NCBI GenBank assembly: GCA_016871615.1
Contig: VHCX01000018.1
Location: forward strand, 1-58,051
Source of the DNA: Verrucomicrobiota bacterium
Lineage (GTDB): Bacteria; Verrucomicrobiota; Verrucomicrobiia; Limisphaerales; UBA9464
DNA length: 58,051 nt
Reading direction: 5' to 3'
A model generated the notes under the pieces. That model was not told the origin of the DNA and searched no databases. It was given only the letters and a program-made list of their open reading frames with translations. Shown here in pieces: positions 34,432 through 41,157 of this stretch (positions are counted from its first letter, which is position 1; every line of letters begins with the position of its first letter). The translations under genes and the position numbers were made by a program.

Positions 34432-35244
34432 ATGGGACTTCGCTGGTGCTTCCTGTGGCTGTGGATGGGATCGATGGGCTGGGCGCAGGCGTCCGGCCCG
34501 GAGGCCCCCTCGGCCGACGCGGTGGTGGCCCGCCTCGTCGAGCGTCTCAAGTCGCTGCCCGACCGCCATCAGGGCCGGGCGCATGTCTGCCGCCGCATGG
34601 CCGTCATCGAGACCCTCGGATCCGACGGCTCGGTGTCCGAGCGGAAGACCAAGGAATATGTCGTGGCCATGACCAACGGCGTGGAGACCGTGCGTCTGGT
34701 CCGGGTGGACGAGAAGGAGCCGCCGGCGGCCGACGCCCGCAGCGAGGAGCGCCGCGACCGCGAGGCCCGCGAGCGCTACGGCAAGTCCGGTTCGTTCCGG
34801 AAGCGCCGGGGTGTCGAGGTCGTCGACGAGGCGCTCCTCCGGCGCTTCGAGTACACCTGGCAGGGGTTCGAGGTCATCGCCGGGCGCACCAACCATGTGC
34901 TTCGGTTCGCGGCGAAACCCTCCGAACCGGGGCAGGGCGGGTCGCAGGGCTTCGCCGACCGCCTGATGTCGCTGCTCGAGGGCCGGTTGTGGATCGACGC
35001 GGAGGAGCATGAACTGGTGCGCGTGGAGGCCGGCCTTGGGCGCAGCTTCGACGTGTTCGCCGGGGTGGTGGCCTCCATCCAGCGCATGAGCCTGCTCATC
35101 GAGCGCTTCCGCCTGCCGGACGGGCGCTGGGTGGACGGCCGATTCCACACCGCGCTCGAGGGGCGCAAGTTCCTGAGCACCCTGCGGCTGCGGCTGCAGG
35201 TGGAGCAGGACCGCTACGAGACCGCATCGACGGGCCCGGGTTGA
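34432..35244 (+). CDS. Secreted protein of unknown function, LolA-like fold possible
   Basis: A protein of 270 residues. ATG 34432 gives a signal peptide (GLRWCFLWLWMGSMGWAQASG). The mature part alternates beta-strands with charged turns (EYVVAMTNGVETVRLVRVDE, RRFEYTWQGFEVIAGRTNHVLRFAAKP, SLLEGRLWIDAEEHELVRVEAGLG). That pattern is like outer-membrane lipoprotein-sorting (LolA/DUF4292-type) half-barrels. There is no Cys after the signal, so it is not a lipoprotein. It lies 73 bases upstream of lpxC-fabZ on the same strand, which hints at an envelope role. Confidence 0.7.
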   Translation: MGLRWCFLWLWMGSMGWAQASGPEAPSADAVVARLVERLKSLPDRHQGRAHVCRRMAVIETLGSDGSVSERKTKEYVVAMTNGVETVRLVRVDEKEPPAADARSEERRDREARERYGKSGSFRKRRGVEVVDEALLRRFEYTWQGFEVIAGRTNHVLRFAAKPSEPGQGGSQGFADRLMSLLEGRLWIDAEEHELVRVEAGLGRSFDVFAGVVASIQRMSLLIERFRLPDGRWVDGRFHTALEGRKFLSTLRLRLQVEQDRYETASTGPG

Positions 35245-35317
35245 GGGGCCGCCGGCCGCCGTGCGCCCGCAAAGGGGCATTGCGTCGGTGGTTTTCCCTT
35301 GGATAGAACAGGCGGCC

Positions 35318-36754
35318 GTGTCGTCCCAGCACACCCTCAAGCAATCGGTCTCCTTCGCCGGCATCGGCCTGCATGGCGGCAACCGGGTCTCGATGAACCT
35401 CCTGCCGGCCCCCGCGAACTCGGGCCTCCGGTTCCGCCGGGTGGACCTCGAGGGCTCCCCGGAGATCGAGGCCCGCGTCGAGCACGTCGTCGACACCCAG
35501 CGGTCGACCACGCTGGGCCGGGGTGCGGTCAAGGTCCACACCGTGGAGCATGTGCTGGCGGCCTTCGCCGGGGCCGGGATCGACAACGCCGTCATCGAGC
35601 TCGACGCGGGCGAGCCTCCCATCGCCGACGGCAGCTCGCGCGAGTTCGTCCGGCTGCTCAAGGAGGCGGGCCGGGTCGCCCAGGCCGACCCGGTGGAGGT
35701 CTGCCGGATCAGCGCGCCGATCGAGCTGAACGTGGGCGAGTCCCACATGGCGGTGTTCCCCCATGCGGGCTTCAAGGTCACCTGCACCAGCTCCGACAAG
35801 GGCGGCCGCTTCACCCAGTTCTTCAGCCTCGAGATCACGCCGGCCTCCTGGGAAAAGGAACTGAGCCACGCCCGGACGTTCTGCTTCTACGAGGAGATCG
35901 AGTTCCTCATCAAGAACGGCCTCATCAAGGGCGGCAGCCTCGAAAACGCCATCGTCATCCGGGACGATGCCGTGCTGACGACCGAGCCGTTGCGGTATCC
36001 CGAGGAGTTCGTGCGGCACAAGATCCTCGACATCGTCGGCGACCTGGCGCTGGTCGGGCGGCCCATTCAGGGTCATGTGATCGCCACCCGCCCGAGCCAC
36101 CGCGCCAACACCGAGCTGGCCAAGGCCATCCTCGCCCAGATGCGGCGTCCGCTGGAGGCCGCCCAGACCTTCGCGCCCCCGCCTCCGCCGGCGGCCCCGC
36201 CGGCGCCTCCGCTGCCCTCGCCCGCGCCGTCCCCCGAGTCCAAGCCCGCCCCCGCCAAGTCCGCCAAGCCCGCCCCCGCGACCGTGAATTCCCCGACCTT
36301 CACCGAGTCCCTCGTGCGCGACGGCGCCACTCTGGACACCATGCAGGTGATGCAGATCCTGCCGCATCGCCCGCCCTTCCTGATGGTCGACAAGGTCACG
36401 CTCATCGACGGCCCGCGGATCGTGGCGCAGAAGAACGTCACCATGGGCGAGCCCTTCTTCGAGGGGCATTTCCCGGGGCACCCGATCATGCCGGGCGTCC
36501 TTCAGCTCGAGGCCATGGCCCAGGTGGCCGGCATCCTCATGATGCGCCAGGCCGAGAACGCCGGGAAGCTGGCCTACTTCATGTCGGCCGAGGACGTGAA
36601 GTGGCGCAAGCCGGTCCGGCCGGGCGACATCCTCATGATCGAGGTGGAGATGACCAAGGCCCGGGGCAAGATCGGCAAGGCCAAGGGCCGCTGCACCGTC
36701 GACGGCGAGGTGGTCAGCGAGGCCGAGGTCACCTTCATGCTGATGGACCGGTGA
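35318..36754 (+). CDS. lpxC-fabZ: LpxC-FabZ fusion: UDP-3-O-acyl-GlcNAc deacetylase / 3-hydroxyacyl-ACP dehydratase
   Basis: A protein of 478 residues joining two enzymes. LpxC (about 5-280) makes the committed step of lipid A synthesis; its zinc site is complete (H78, H234, D238, with E77 and H261 as catalytic residues) in VHTVEHVLAA, FVRHKILDIVGDL and PSHRANTELA. A Pro/Ala-rich linker (about 285-325) leads to FabZ (about 335-478) with LPHRPPFLMVDKV and GHFPGHPIMPGVLQLEAMAQ (H384, E398), which dehydrates 3-hydroxyacyl-ACP. The fusion puts enzymes that compete for one acyl-ACP pool in a single chain. The start is GTG 35318, just before the conserved LKQSVSFAGIGLH. Next gene: lpxA. Confidence 0.95.
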   Translation: MSSQHTLKQSVSFAGIGLHGGNRVSMNLLPAPANSGLRFRRVDLEGSPEIEARVEHVVDTQRSTTLGRGAVKVHTVEHVLAAFAGAGIDNAVIELDAGEPPIADGSSREFVRLLKEAGRVAQADPVEVCRISAPIELNVGESHMAVFPHAGFKVTCTSSDKGGRFTQFFSLEITPASWEKELSHARTFCFYEEIEFLIKNGLIKGGSLENAIVIRDDAVLTTEPLRYPEEFVRHKILDIVGDLALVGRPIQGHVIATRPSHRANTELAKAILAQMRRPLEAAQTFAPPPPPAAPPAPPLPSPAPSPESKPAPAKSAKPAPATVNSPTFTESLVRDGATLDTMQVMQILPHRPPFLMVDKVTLIDGPRIVAQKNVTMGEPFFEGHFPGHPIMPGVLQLEAMAQVAGILMMRQAENAGKLAYFMSAEDVKWRKPVRPGDILMIEVEMTKARGKIGKAKGRCTVDGEVVSEAEVTFMLMDR

Positions 36755-36765
36755 GCCGTGGCGCC

Positions 36766-37533
36766 ATGATCCATCCCACCGCCATCGTCCACCCCGGGGC
36801 CCGCCTCGGGGCCGACTGCCGCATCGGCCCCTACTGCCTCGTGGGCGAGCGGGTCGTGCTGGGCGACCGGTGCCACCTGCACGGCCACGTGGTCGTCGAT
36901 GGCCACACGACGCTCGGGGCCGACAACGAGGTCTACCCCTTCGTCTCGCTGGGCCTGAAGACGCAGGACCTGAAGTGGAAGGGCGGGGTGACGCGGGTCG
37001 AGATCGGCGACCGCAACGTGTTCCGCGAGTACGTCAGCGTGCACAGCGCCACCTCCGACGGCGCGGTCACGCGGGTGGGTTCCGACAACCACTTTCTGGC
37101 CAACACCCACCTGGCCCACGACGCGCAGGTGGGCAACCGGGTCATCATGTCCAACCTCGCCACCCTGGCGGGACATGTGGTCGTGGGGGACCATGCCATC
37201 ATCGGCGGCCTGGCCGCCGTGCATCAGTTCTGCCGGATCGGCCGGCATGCGATGGTCGGGGGCTGTTCCAAGCTCGTCCAGGACGTGCCGCCCTTCATGA
37301 TGGCCGACGGCAACCCGGCCGAGACGCGCTACATCAACAAGGTGGGCCTGGAGCGGGCGGGGTTCGCGCCCGCGACGATCTCGGCGCTGGCCAAGGCCTA
37401 CAAGACGCTCTTCCGGGCCGGCCTCACCCTCGAGGCCTCCCTGGCCCGGCTGGAGGAGGATTCCGCCGGCACGCCCGAGCTGGTCGAACTCGTCGAGTTT
37501 GTCCGGAGCAGCCAGCGCGGTCTGGCGCGCTGA
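36766..37533 (+). CDS. lpxA: Acyl-ACP--UDP-N-acetylglucosamine O-acyltransferase
   Basis: A protein of 255 residues. LpxA adds the first 3-hydroxyacyl chain to UDP-GlcNAc in lipid A synthesis. Left-handed beta-helix hexapeptides run from the first residues (IHPTAIVHPGARLGADCRIGPY) to about 190; the catalytic His is H118 in NTHLAHDAQVGN. The C-terminal helices (AKAYKTLFRAGLTLEASLARLEE) complete the family plan. ATG 36766 is preferred. An in-frame GTG at 36751 overlaps the lpxC-fabZ stop (GTGA), so translational coupling with five extra residues is possible. lpxD and lpxB are not in the window. It faces ispH. Confidence 0.95.
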   Translation: MIHPTAIVHPGARLGADCRIGPYCLVGERVVLGDRCHLHGHVVVDGHTTLGADNEVYPFVSLGLKTQDLKWKGGVTRVEIGDRNVFREYVSVHSATSDGAVTRVGSDNHFLANTHLAHDAQVGNRVIMSNLATLAGHVVVGDHAIIGGLAAVHQFCRIGRHAMVGGCSKLVQDVPPFMMADGNPAETRYINKVGLERAGFAPATISALAKAYKTLFRAGLTLEASLARLEEDSAGTPELVELVEFVRSSQRGLAR

Positions 37534-37581
37534 GGCGCCGGCGACCCTCGAGAGCGGTCTGGAATTTCCGGCTCCGAGACC

Positions 37582-38448
37582 TCAGGCCGCCTCGGCGCGG
37601 GCCGGTTCGGCCGGCTCGGCCAGTGCCCGCAGGGCCGCCTCCACCGCGTCGATCACCGAATCCGGCGTCGAGGTGCCGGCGGTGATCCCCACGATGTCCG
37701 TGGCCCGTACCCAGGAAGGGTCCAGGTCCGCCGCCGACTGCAACCAATGCACCCGCGCACAGCGGCTCCGACAGGTGTCCACGAGGCGTCGGGTGTTGTT
37801 GCTGTGGGCGCCCCCGAGGACGAGCACCACGTCGCAACGGCCGGCCAGCGCCTCGGCGGCGTTCTGGCGGTCCTTGGTCGGCTGGCACACCGTGTCGATC
37901 CAGCGCACTTCGGAGGCCGGGAACCGGCGGGCCAGCCGGTCCACCAGCTCGCGCACCCGGGCCACCGGCTGGGTGGTCTGCGATACCACGCCGTAGCGGG
38001 GGCGCTCGGGCAGCCGGTCCACCTCCTCCTCGGAGAGCACCACCTCGCAGCCGGGATGATCCTCGGTGAGCCCGCGGACCTCCACGTGGGCCGCCTGCCC
38101 GACGACCACGGGATGGAATCCGCCGTCCACCAGCCGGCGCAGCGCCTGATGGGCCCGGTGGACCAGCGGGCAGGTGGCCTCGATCACGTTCAGGCCCGAG
38201 GTCCGCAGGCTCGCGATGCGCCGGTCGGACGCCCCGTGCGCGGTGATGAGAACGTCGCGGGTGGGGACATCGGCGGGATCGTGTCGGATGAGCGCGCCGC
38301 GGGCGCGCAGGTCGGCGAGCACCGTCTCGTTGTGCACGAGGTCGCCCAGGATCGTCACCGGTCCGGCCGCCGCCCGCTCGTGCGCCAGCCTGATCGCGTC
38401 ACGCACGCCGAAACACAGGCCCATCGCTTCCGCTCGAAGAATTTTCAT
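37582..38448 (-). CDS. ispH: 4-Hydroxy-3-methylbut-2-enyl diphosphate reductase
   Basis: A protein of 288 residues. It is the last enzyme of the MEP pathway, an iron-sulfur protein yielding IPP and DMAPP. The three cluster cysteines are C12 (MGLCFGV), C93 (EATCPLV) and C188 (DTVCQPTKDRQ), with H40, H71 and GGAHSNNT and TAGTSTPDSVIDAVE as in all IspH. ATG 38446-38448 is exact. The last ten residues are Ala/Glu-rich and not conserved. Its leader, 58 bases after the regulator gene, contains a perfect 15-bp dyad. It is convergent with lpxA, with no strong terminator between. Confidence 0.95.
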   Translation of the reverse strand: MKILRAEAMGLCFGVRDAIRLAHERAAAGPVTILGDLVHNETVLADLRARGALIRHDPADVPTRDVLITAHGASDRRIASLRTSGLNVIEATCPLVHRAHQALRRLVDGGFHPVVVGQAAHVEVRGLTEDHPGCEVVLSEEEVDRLPERPRYGVVSQTTQPVARVRELVDRLARRFPASEVRWIDTVCQPTKDRQNAAEALAGRCDVVLVLGGAHSNNTRRLVDTCRSRCARVHWLQSAADLDPSWVRATDIVGITAGTSTPDSVIDAVEAALRALAEPAEPARAEAA

Positions 38449-38454
38449 GAGTTG

Positions 38455-38469
38455 CTTTGCGTTGCAAAG
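38455..38469. promoter_or_regulatory. Dyad CTTTGC-GTT-GCAAAG in the ispH leader
   Basis: A perfect 6-bp dyad with a 3-base centre lies 6 bases upstream of the ispH ATG, where a ribosome-binding site should be. On the ispH strand it reads CTTTGC-AAC-GCAAAG. It could be an operator of the winged-helix regulator encoded next to it, or an RNA hairpin that limits ispH translation. Confidence 0.4.
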
Positions 38470-38506
38470 TGTCTGGCATCGGACCCTCGTCCGTGTTCAA
38501 AAAGAA

Positions 38507-38827
38507 TCAAGCCGGCGGGGTCGTTTTCCGGAATTGGGTCAGGATCTGCTCGAGATGTCCGAGGTAGCGGCTGAAGGCGGCCCGGCCCTCCCCGGAGAGG
38601 CAGCAGGTCGTCTGCGGACGTGCCTCGCCGGAAGATTTGGTCAGGGAGACCAGCCCGGCCTCCTGCAGGATGCGCAGGTGGGAGGTCAGGTTGCCGTCGG
38701 TCATGCCGAGCAGGTTCCTCAGGTCGGTGAAGGTGAGGGACGGGGTGGCCGAAAGGGCCGAGACGATCGCCAGGCGGGCCTTCTCGTGGATGACCCGGTC
38801 GAGGTCGGGGAGTGGTTCCGGGTTCAC
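38507..38827 (-). CDS. Winged-helix transcriptional regulator (ArsR/HTH_34-like)
   Basis: A protein of 106 residues with one winged-helix domain: EKARLAIVSALSATPSLTFTDLRNLLGMTDGNLTSHLRILQEAGLVSLTK, then a wing and a C-terminal helix (FSRYLGHLEQILTQF) for dimerisation. There are no metal-binding Cys pairs of the ArsR metal-sensor type. It starts at GTG 38825-38827, overlapping the TGA of the membrane-protein gene by 4 bases, so the pair is translated together. Small regulators of this kind often control the membrane protein encoded with them. Confidence 0.85.
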   Translation of the reverse strand: MNPEPLPDLDRVIHEKARLAIVSALSATPSLTFTDLRNLLGMTDGNLTSHLRILQEAGLVSLTKSSGEARPQTTCCLSGEGRAAFSRYLGHLEQILTQFRKTTPPA

Positions 38828-39450
38828 GGCGCGGGCTTCTGCTCCGTCCACCGCAGGTAGAGCCCGTAGGCGAGATGCCCGCCGCCGAAGGTCGCCGTCA
38901 TCACGGCGTGGGCCATGCGGATGGAGGGCTCGATCTGGTGCGGGTTGGCCGCCGAGAGCGCGCTGAGCAGGCCGGCGATCACGAACCCCCAGCCGAAGAG
39001 GCGCATGCCCCGGGGCATGAAGAACCCGGCCGAGTGCACCGCACAGCCGTAGAGCACCAGCCACAGGGGGGGCAGCGCCACGGCGATCATGGCGCCTTCC
39101 TGGTGGATGTTGACCAGCGGACCGACCACGGCCGTGCCGGCGAAGAGGGCCGGCATCAGGGCCGAGGCCACCCGCCGGGCCGGCGGCGTCCAGAACGGCT
39201 CGCTGGCGGCGAAGGCCTGCCGGCGCATCAGCAGGAAGGCGCTCGAGGCGCAGACGACGCCGACGGCCATCCAGTAGAAGGCGAAGGACCGGGCGGAGTC
39301 GGGGATCAGCCGCGGGGCCAGCAGCCCGGCCACGGTCCCGATCCCGCCGACGGTGGTCATCACCGGGGCGAGGGTCCGCCGGTAGGTCGACGCCCGCTCC
39401 ATGAGGGTTCGGATGGTCTCGAGCTGTTCGCGGGCGGTCGTGGGATCCAC
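38824..39450 (-). CDS. Multi-pass membrane protein paired with the regulator
   Basis: A protein of 208 residues. GTG 39448-39450 is chosen because the soluble N-terminal helix (TTAREQLETIRTLMERASTYRR) starts there; the open frame further up to 39765 has no conserved look. Four to six hydrophobic helices follow (APVMTTVGGIGTVAGLLAP, SFAFYWMAVGVVCASSAFLLM, ALMPALFAGTAVVGPLV, ALPPLWLVLYGCAVHSAGFF, FGWGFVIAGLLSALSA). This plan (short helix, then a membrane domain, next to a winged-helix gene) recurs in Acidobacteria and Verrucomicrobia, but its function is unknown. Confidence 0.75.
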   Translation of the reverse strand: MDPTTAREQLETIRTLMERASTYRRTLAPVMTTVGGIGTVAGLLAPRLIPDSARSFAFYWMAVGVVCASSAFLLMRRQAFAASEPFWTPPARRVASALMPALFAGTAVVGPLVNIHQEGAMIAVALPPLWLVLYGCAVHSAGFFMPRGMRLFGWGFVIAGLLSALSAANPHQIEPSIRMAHAVMTATFGGGHLAYGLYLRWTEQKPAP

Positions 39451-39676
39451 GCCTTCCAGAGTCGAGCCCGGGCCGGTCCCGTCAATCCCGGAGTCGATCC
39501 CCTGAATTCCGCTTCCGGCGCAGCACGCCGCCCGGCCGGGGCAACCCGACGTTCGGGCGCCAAGGAGGGTGCCAGCCCCCCACTCGATCACAACCCCTCG
39601 ATCGCCCCCCTCGACTTCGGCCGGCTTGCTGGCGTCCATTGGGCGCCTCGGGCCCTTGCGGGAACGGAATCCGACC

Positions 39677-39706
39677 TTGACGGAGGTGTCGGTGGTGCCG
39701 TAACGT
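39677..39706 (+). promoter_or_regulatory. Candidate nusA operon promoter
   Basis: TTGACG (39677-39682) is one base off the -35 consensus. TAACGT (39701-39706), 18 bases further on, is a weak -10, also part of a TAACG/CGTTA dyad (39701-39718). The leader would then be about 95 bases and include the attenuator. The rest of the 357-base stretch from 39451 shows no tRNA, rimP remnant or other gene. Confidence 0.35.
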
Positions 39707-39727
39707 TTCAGACCGTTAGGAACTTTC

Positions 39728-39775
39728 TGTCGGCTTGCGCCGACACGCACGAGTCGGTTCAACACCGGCTTTTTT
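39728..39775 (+). promoter_or_regulatory. Four-segment transcription attenuator in the nusA leader
   Basis: Segment 1 TGTCGG (39728-39733) pairs with segment 2 CCGACA (39740-39745). Segment 3 GTCGGT (39753-39758) pairs with segment 4 ACCGGC (39764-39769), and TTTTTT follows (39770-39775), a complete intrinsic terminator 32 bases before the nusA ATG. Segments 2 and 3 can instead pair (GCCGAC with GTCGGT), which would break the terminator. This 1:2/3:4 versus 2:3 arrangement is that of an attenuator. A third hairpin, CCCGG-TTT-CCGGG (39781-39793), sits just before the start codon. Confidence 0.6.
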
Positions 39776-39807
39776 GTTACCCCGGTTTCCGGGAACGGCT
39801 GACGACT

Positions 39808-41091
39808 ATGAACGCGGAAATTTTAGCGGTGGTGGAGTTCTGGGAGAAGGAGAAGGGCATCCCCAAGGATGTCCTGCTCGGTGCCATCCAGGAGTCGCTG
39901 ATGCAGGCCGCCAAGAAGGCGGTGGGGCCGGCCCGTGAGCTGAGGGTGTCCATCGACGGACGTTCCGGCGACATCAAGGCCTGGGCCAAGCTGGTCGTTG
40001 CCGAGAAGGTGCTCTCCAAGCACGACCAGATGACGGTGTTCGACGCCCGGCGCGCCGGGCATGCCGAGGCCAAGGTGGGCGACGAGATCGAGGTGGAGGT
40101 CACCCCGGCCGGCTTCGGCCGCATCGCCGCGCAGTTCGCCAAGCAGGCCATGATGGCGCAGTTGCGCCGCGCCGAGAAGGCGATGGTCTACGACGAGTTC
40201 AAGGACCGCGTCGGCGAGCTGGTCGCCGGCACCGTCCGGCGTTTCGAGCGCTCCGACGTTGTGCTCGACCTCGGCAAGTTCGAGGCCATCCTGCCGAACC
40301 GCGAGCGTGTCCCGACCGAGGAGTACCAGGTTGGCGAGCGCATCCGGTGCTTCGTCAAGGCGGTTGAGCAGACCCCCCGAGGGCCCGAGATCATCCTCTC
40401 GAGGGCCGACCCGAACTTCGTCATCAAGCTCTTCAAGGTGGAGGTCTCGGAGATCGGCGACGGCACCATCGAGATCAAGGGCATCGCCCGCGAACCGGGT
40501 TTCCGCACCAAGCTCGCCGTGTTCTCGCGCGATCCGAAGGTGGATCCGGTCGGGGCCTGTGTCGGCCTGCGAGGCCAGCGGGTCAAGAACATCGTCCGGG
40601 AGTTGAACAACGAGAAGGTGGACATCATCCCCTGGTCTCCCGACATCCGGAAATACGTCGAGAACGCGCTGGCGCCGGCCAAGCTCAAGACCTTCGAGGT
40701 CGACGAGGCCCGCAAGCGGGTGCTGGTGCACACCTCCCCCGACCAGTTGTCGCTGGCCATCGGCAAGCGCGGCCAGAACGCCCGGTTGACCTCCCGCCTG
40801 ACCGGCTGGAGCATCGACATCGAGGCCGAGGCCTCGGTCCTGCCCGGGTTCGACCAGAAGGTGGCCGATGCGGTCAGGGATTTCGCGTCGGTCCCCGGGA
40901 TCACCGAGGAGCAGGCGCGCATCCTGGTCACCACCGGGTTCCACAGCCTCGAAGACGTGGTGCAGCAGATCGGCATCGAGGATCTCCAGGGGTTGGAGGG
41001 GATTGGCCAGGATGCCGAGTCCATCCTAGAGGCCATCCGAGGCGAGATCGCCCTTCGCTCCGCCGGGGGTGAAGGCCCCGGCGCCCACTGA
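39808..41091 (+). CDS. nusA: Transcription termination/antitermination factor NusA
   Basis: A protein of 427 residues. It binds RNA polymerase and controls pausing, termination and antitermination. Domains in order: N-terminal polymerase-binding domain (EILAVVEFWEKEKGIPKDVLLGAIQESLMQAAKK), S1 (about 130-200: GELVAGTVRRFERSDVVLDLGKFEAILP), two KH domains (about 205-345: DPVGACVGLRGQRVKNIVRELNNEKVDII and LAIGKRGQNARLTSRLTGWSIDI), and a C-terminal helix-hairpin-helix region (GITEEQARILVTTGF, LQGLEGIGQDA). First gene of nusA-infB-rbfA-nrnA-truB. rimP, which precedes nusA in most bacteria, is absent; an intrinsic terminator precedes it instead. Confidence 0.96.
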   Translation: MNAEILAVVEFWEKEKGIPKDVLLGAIQESLMQAAKKAVGPARELRVSIDGRSGDIKAWAKLVVAEKVLSKHDQMTVFDARRAGHAEAKVGDEIEVEVTPAGFGRIAAQFAKQAMMAQLRRAEKAMVYDEFKDRVGELVAGTVRRFERSDVVLDLGKFEAILPNRERVPTEEYQVGERIRCFVKAVEQTPRGPEIILSRADPNFVIKLFKVEVSEIGDGTIEIKGIAREPGFRTKLAVFSRDPKVDPVGACVGLRGQRVKNIVRELNNEKVDIIPWSPDIRKYVENALAPAKLKTFEVDEARKRVLVHTSPDQLSLAIGKRGQNARLTSRLTGWSIDIEAEASVLPGFDQKVADAVRDFASVPGITEEQARILVTTGFHSLEDVVQQIGIEDLQGLEGIGQDAESILEAIRGEIALRSAGGEGPGAH

Positions 41092-41157
41092 TCGTGCCAT
41101 GCCCGGGGAATCCGGGGCGCAGACCGGGAAGTCCCGGTGGTCCAGACAACAAGCTGT

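Noticed and set aside
35280-35309. TTGCGT/TAGAAC as a promoter for lpxC-fabZ
   Set aside because: The -35 is poor, and transcription would start at or next to the GTG, leaving no leader.
37534-37581. Terminator between lpxA and ispH
   Set aside because: Only a 5-bp GGTCT/AGACC pairing with no T-run; too weak to call.
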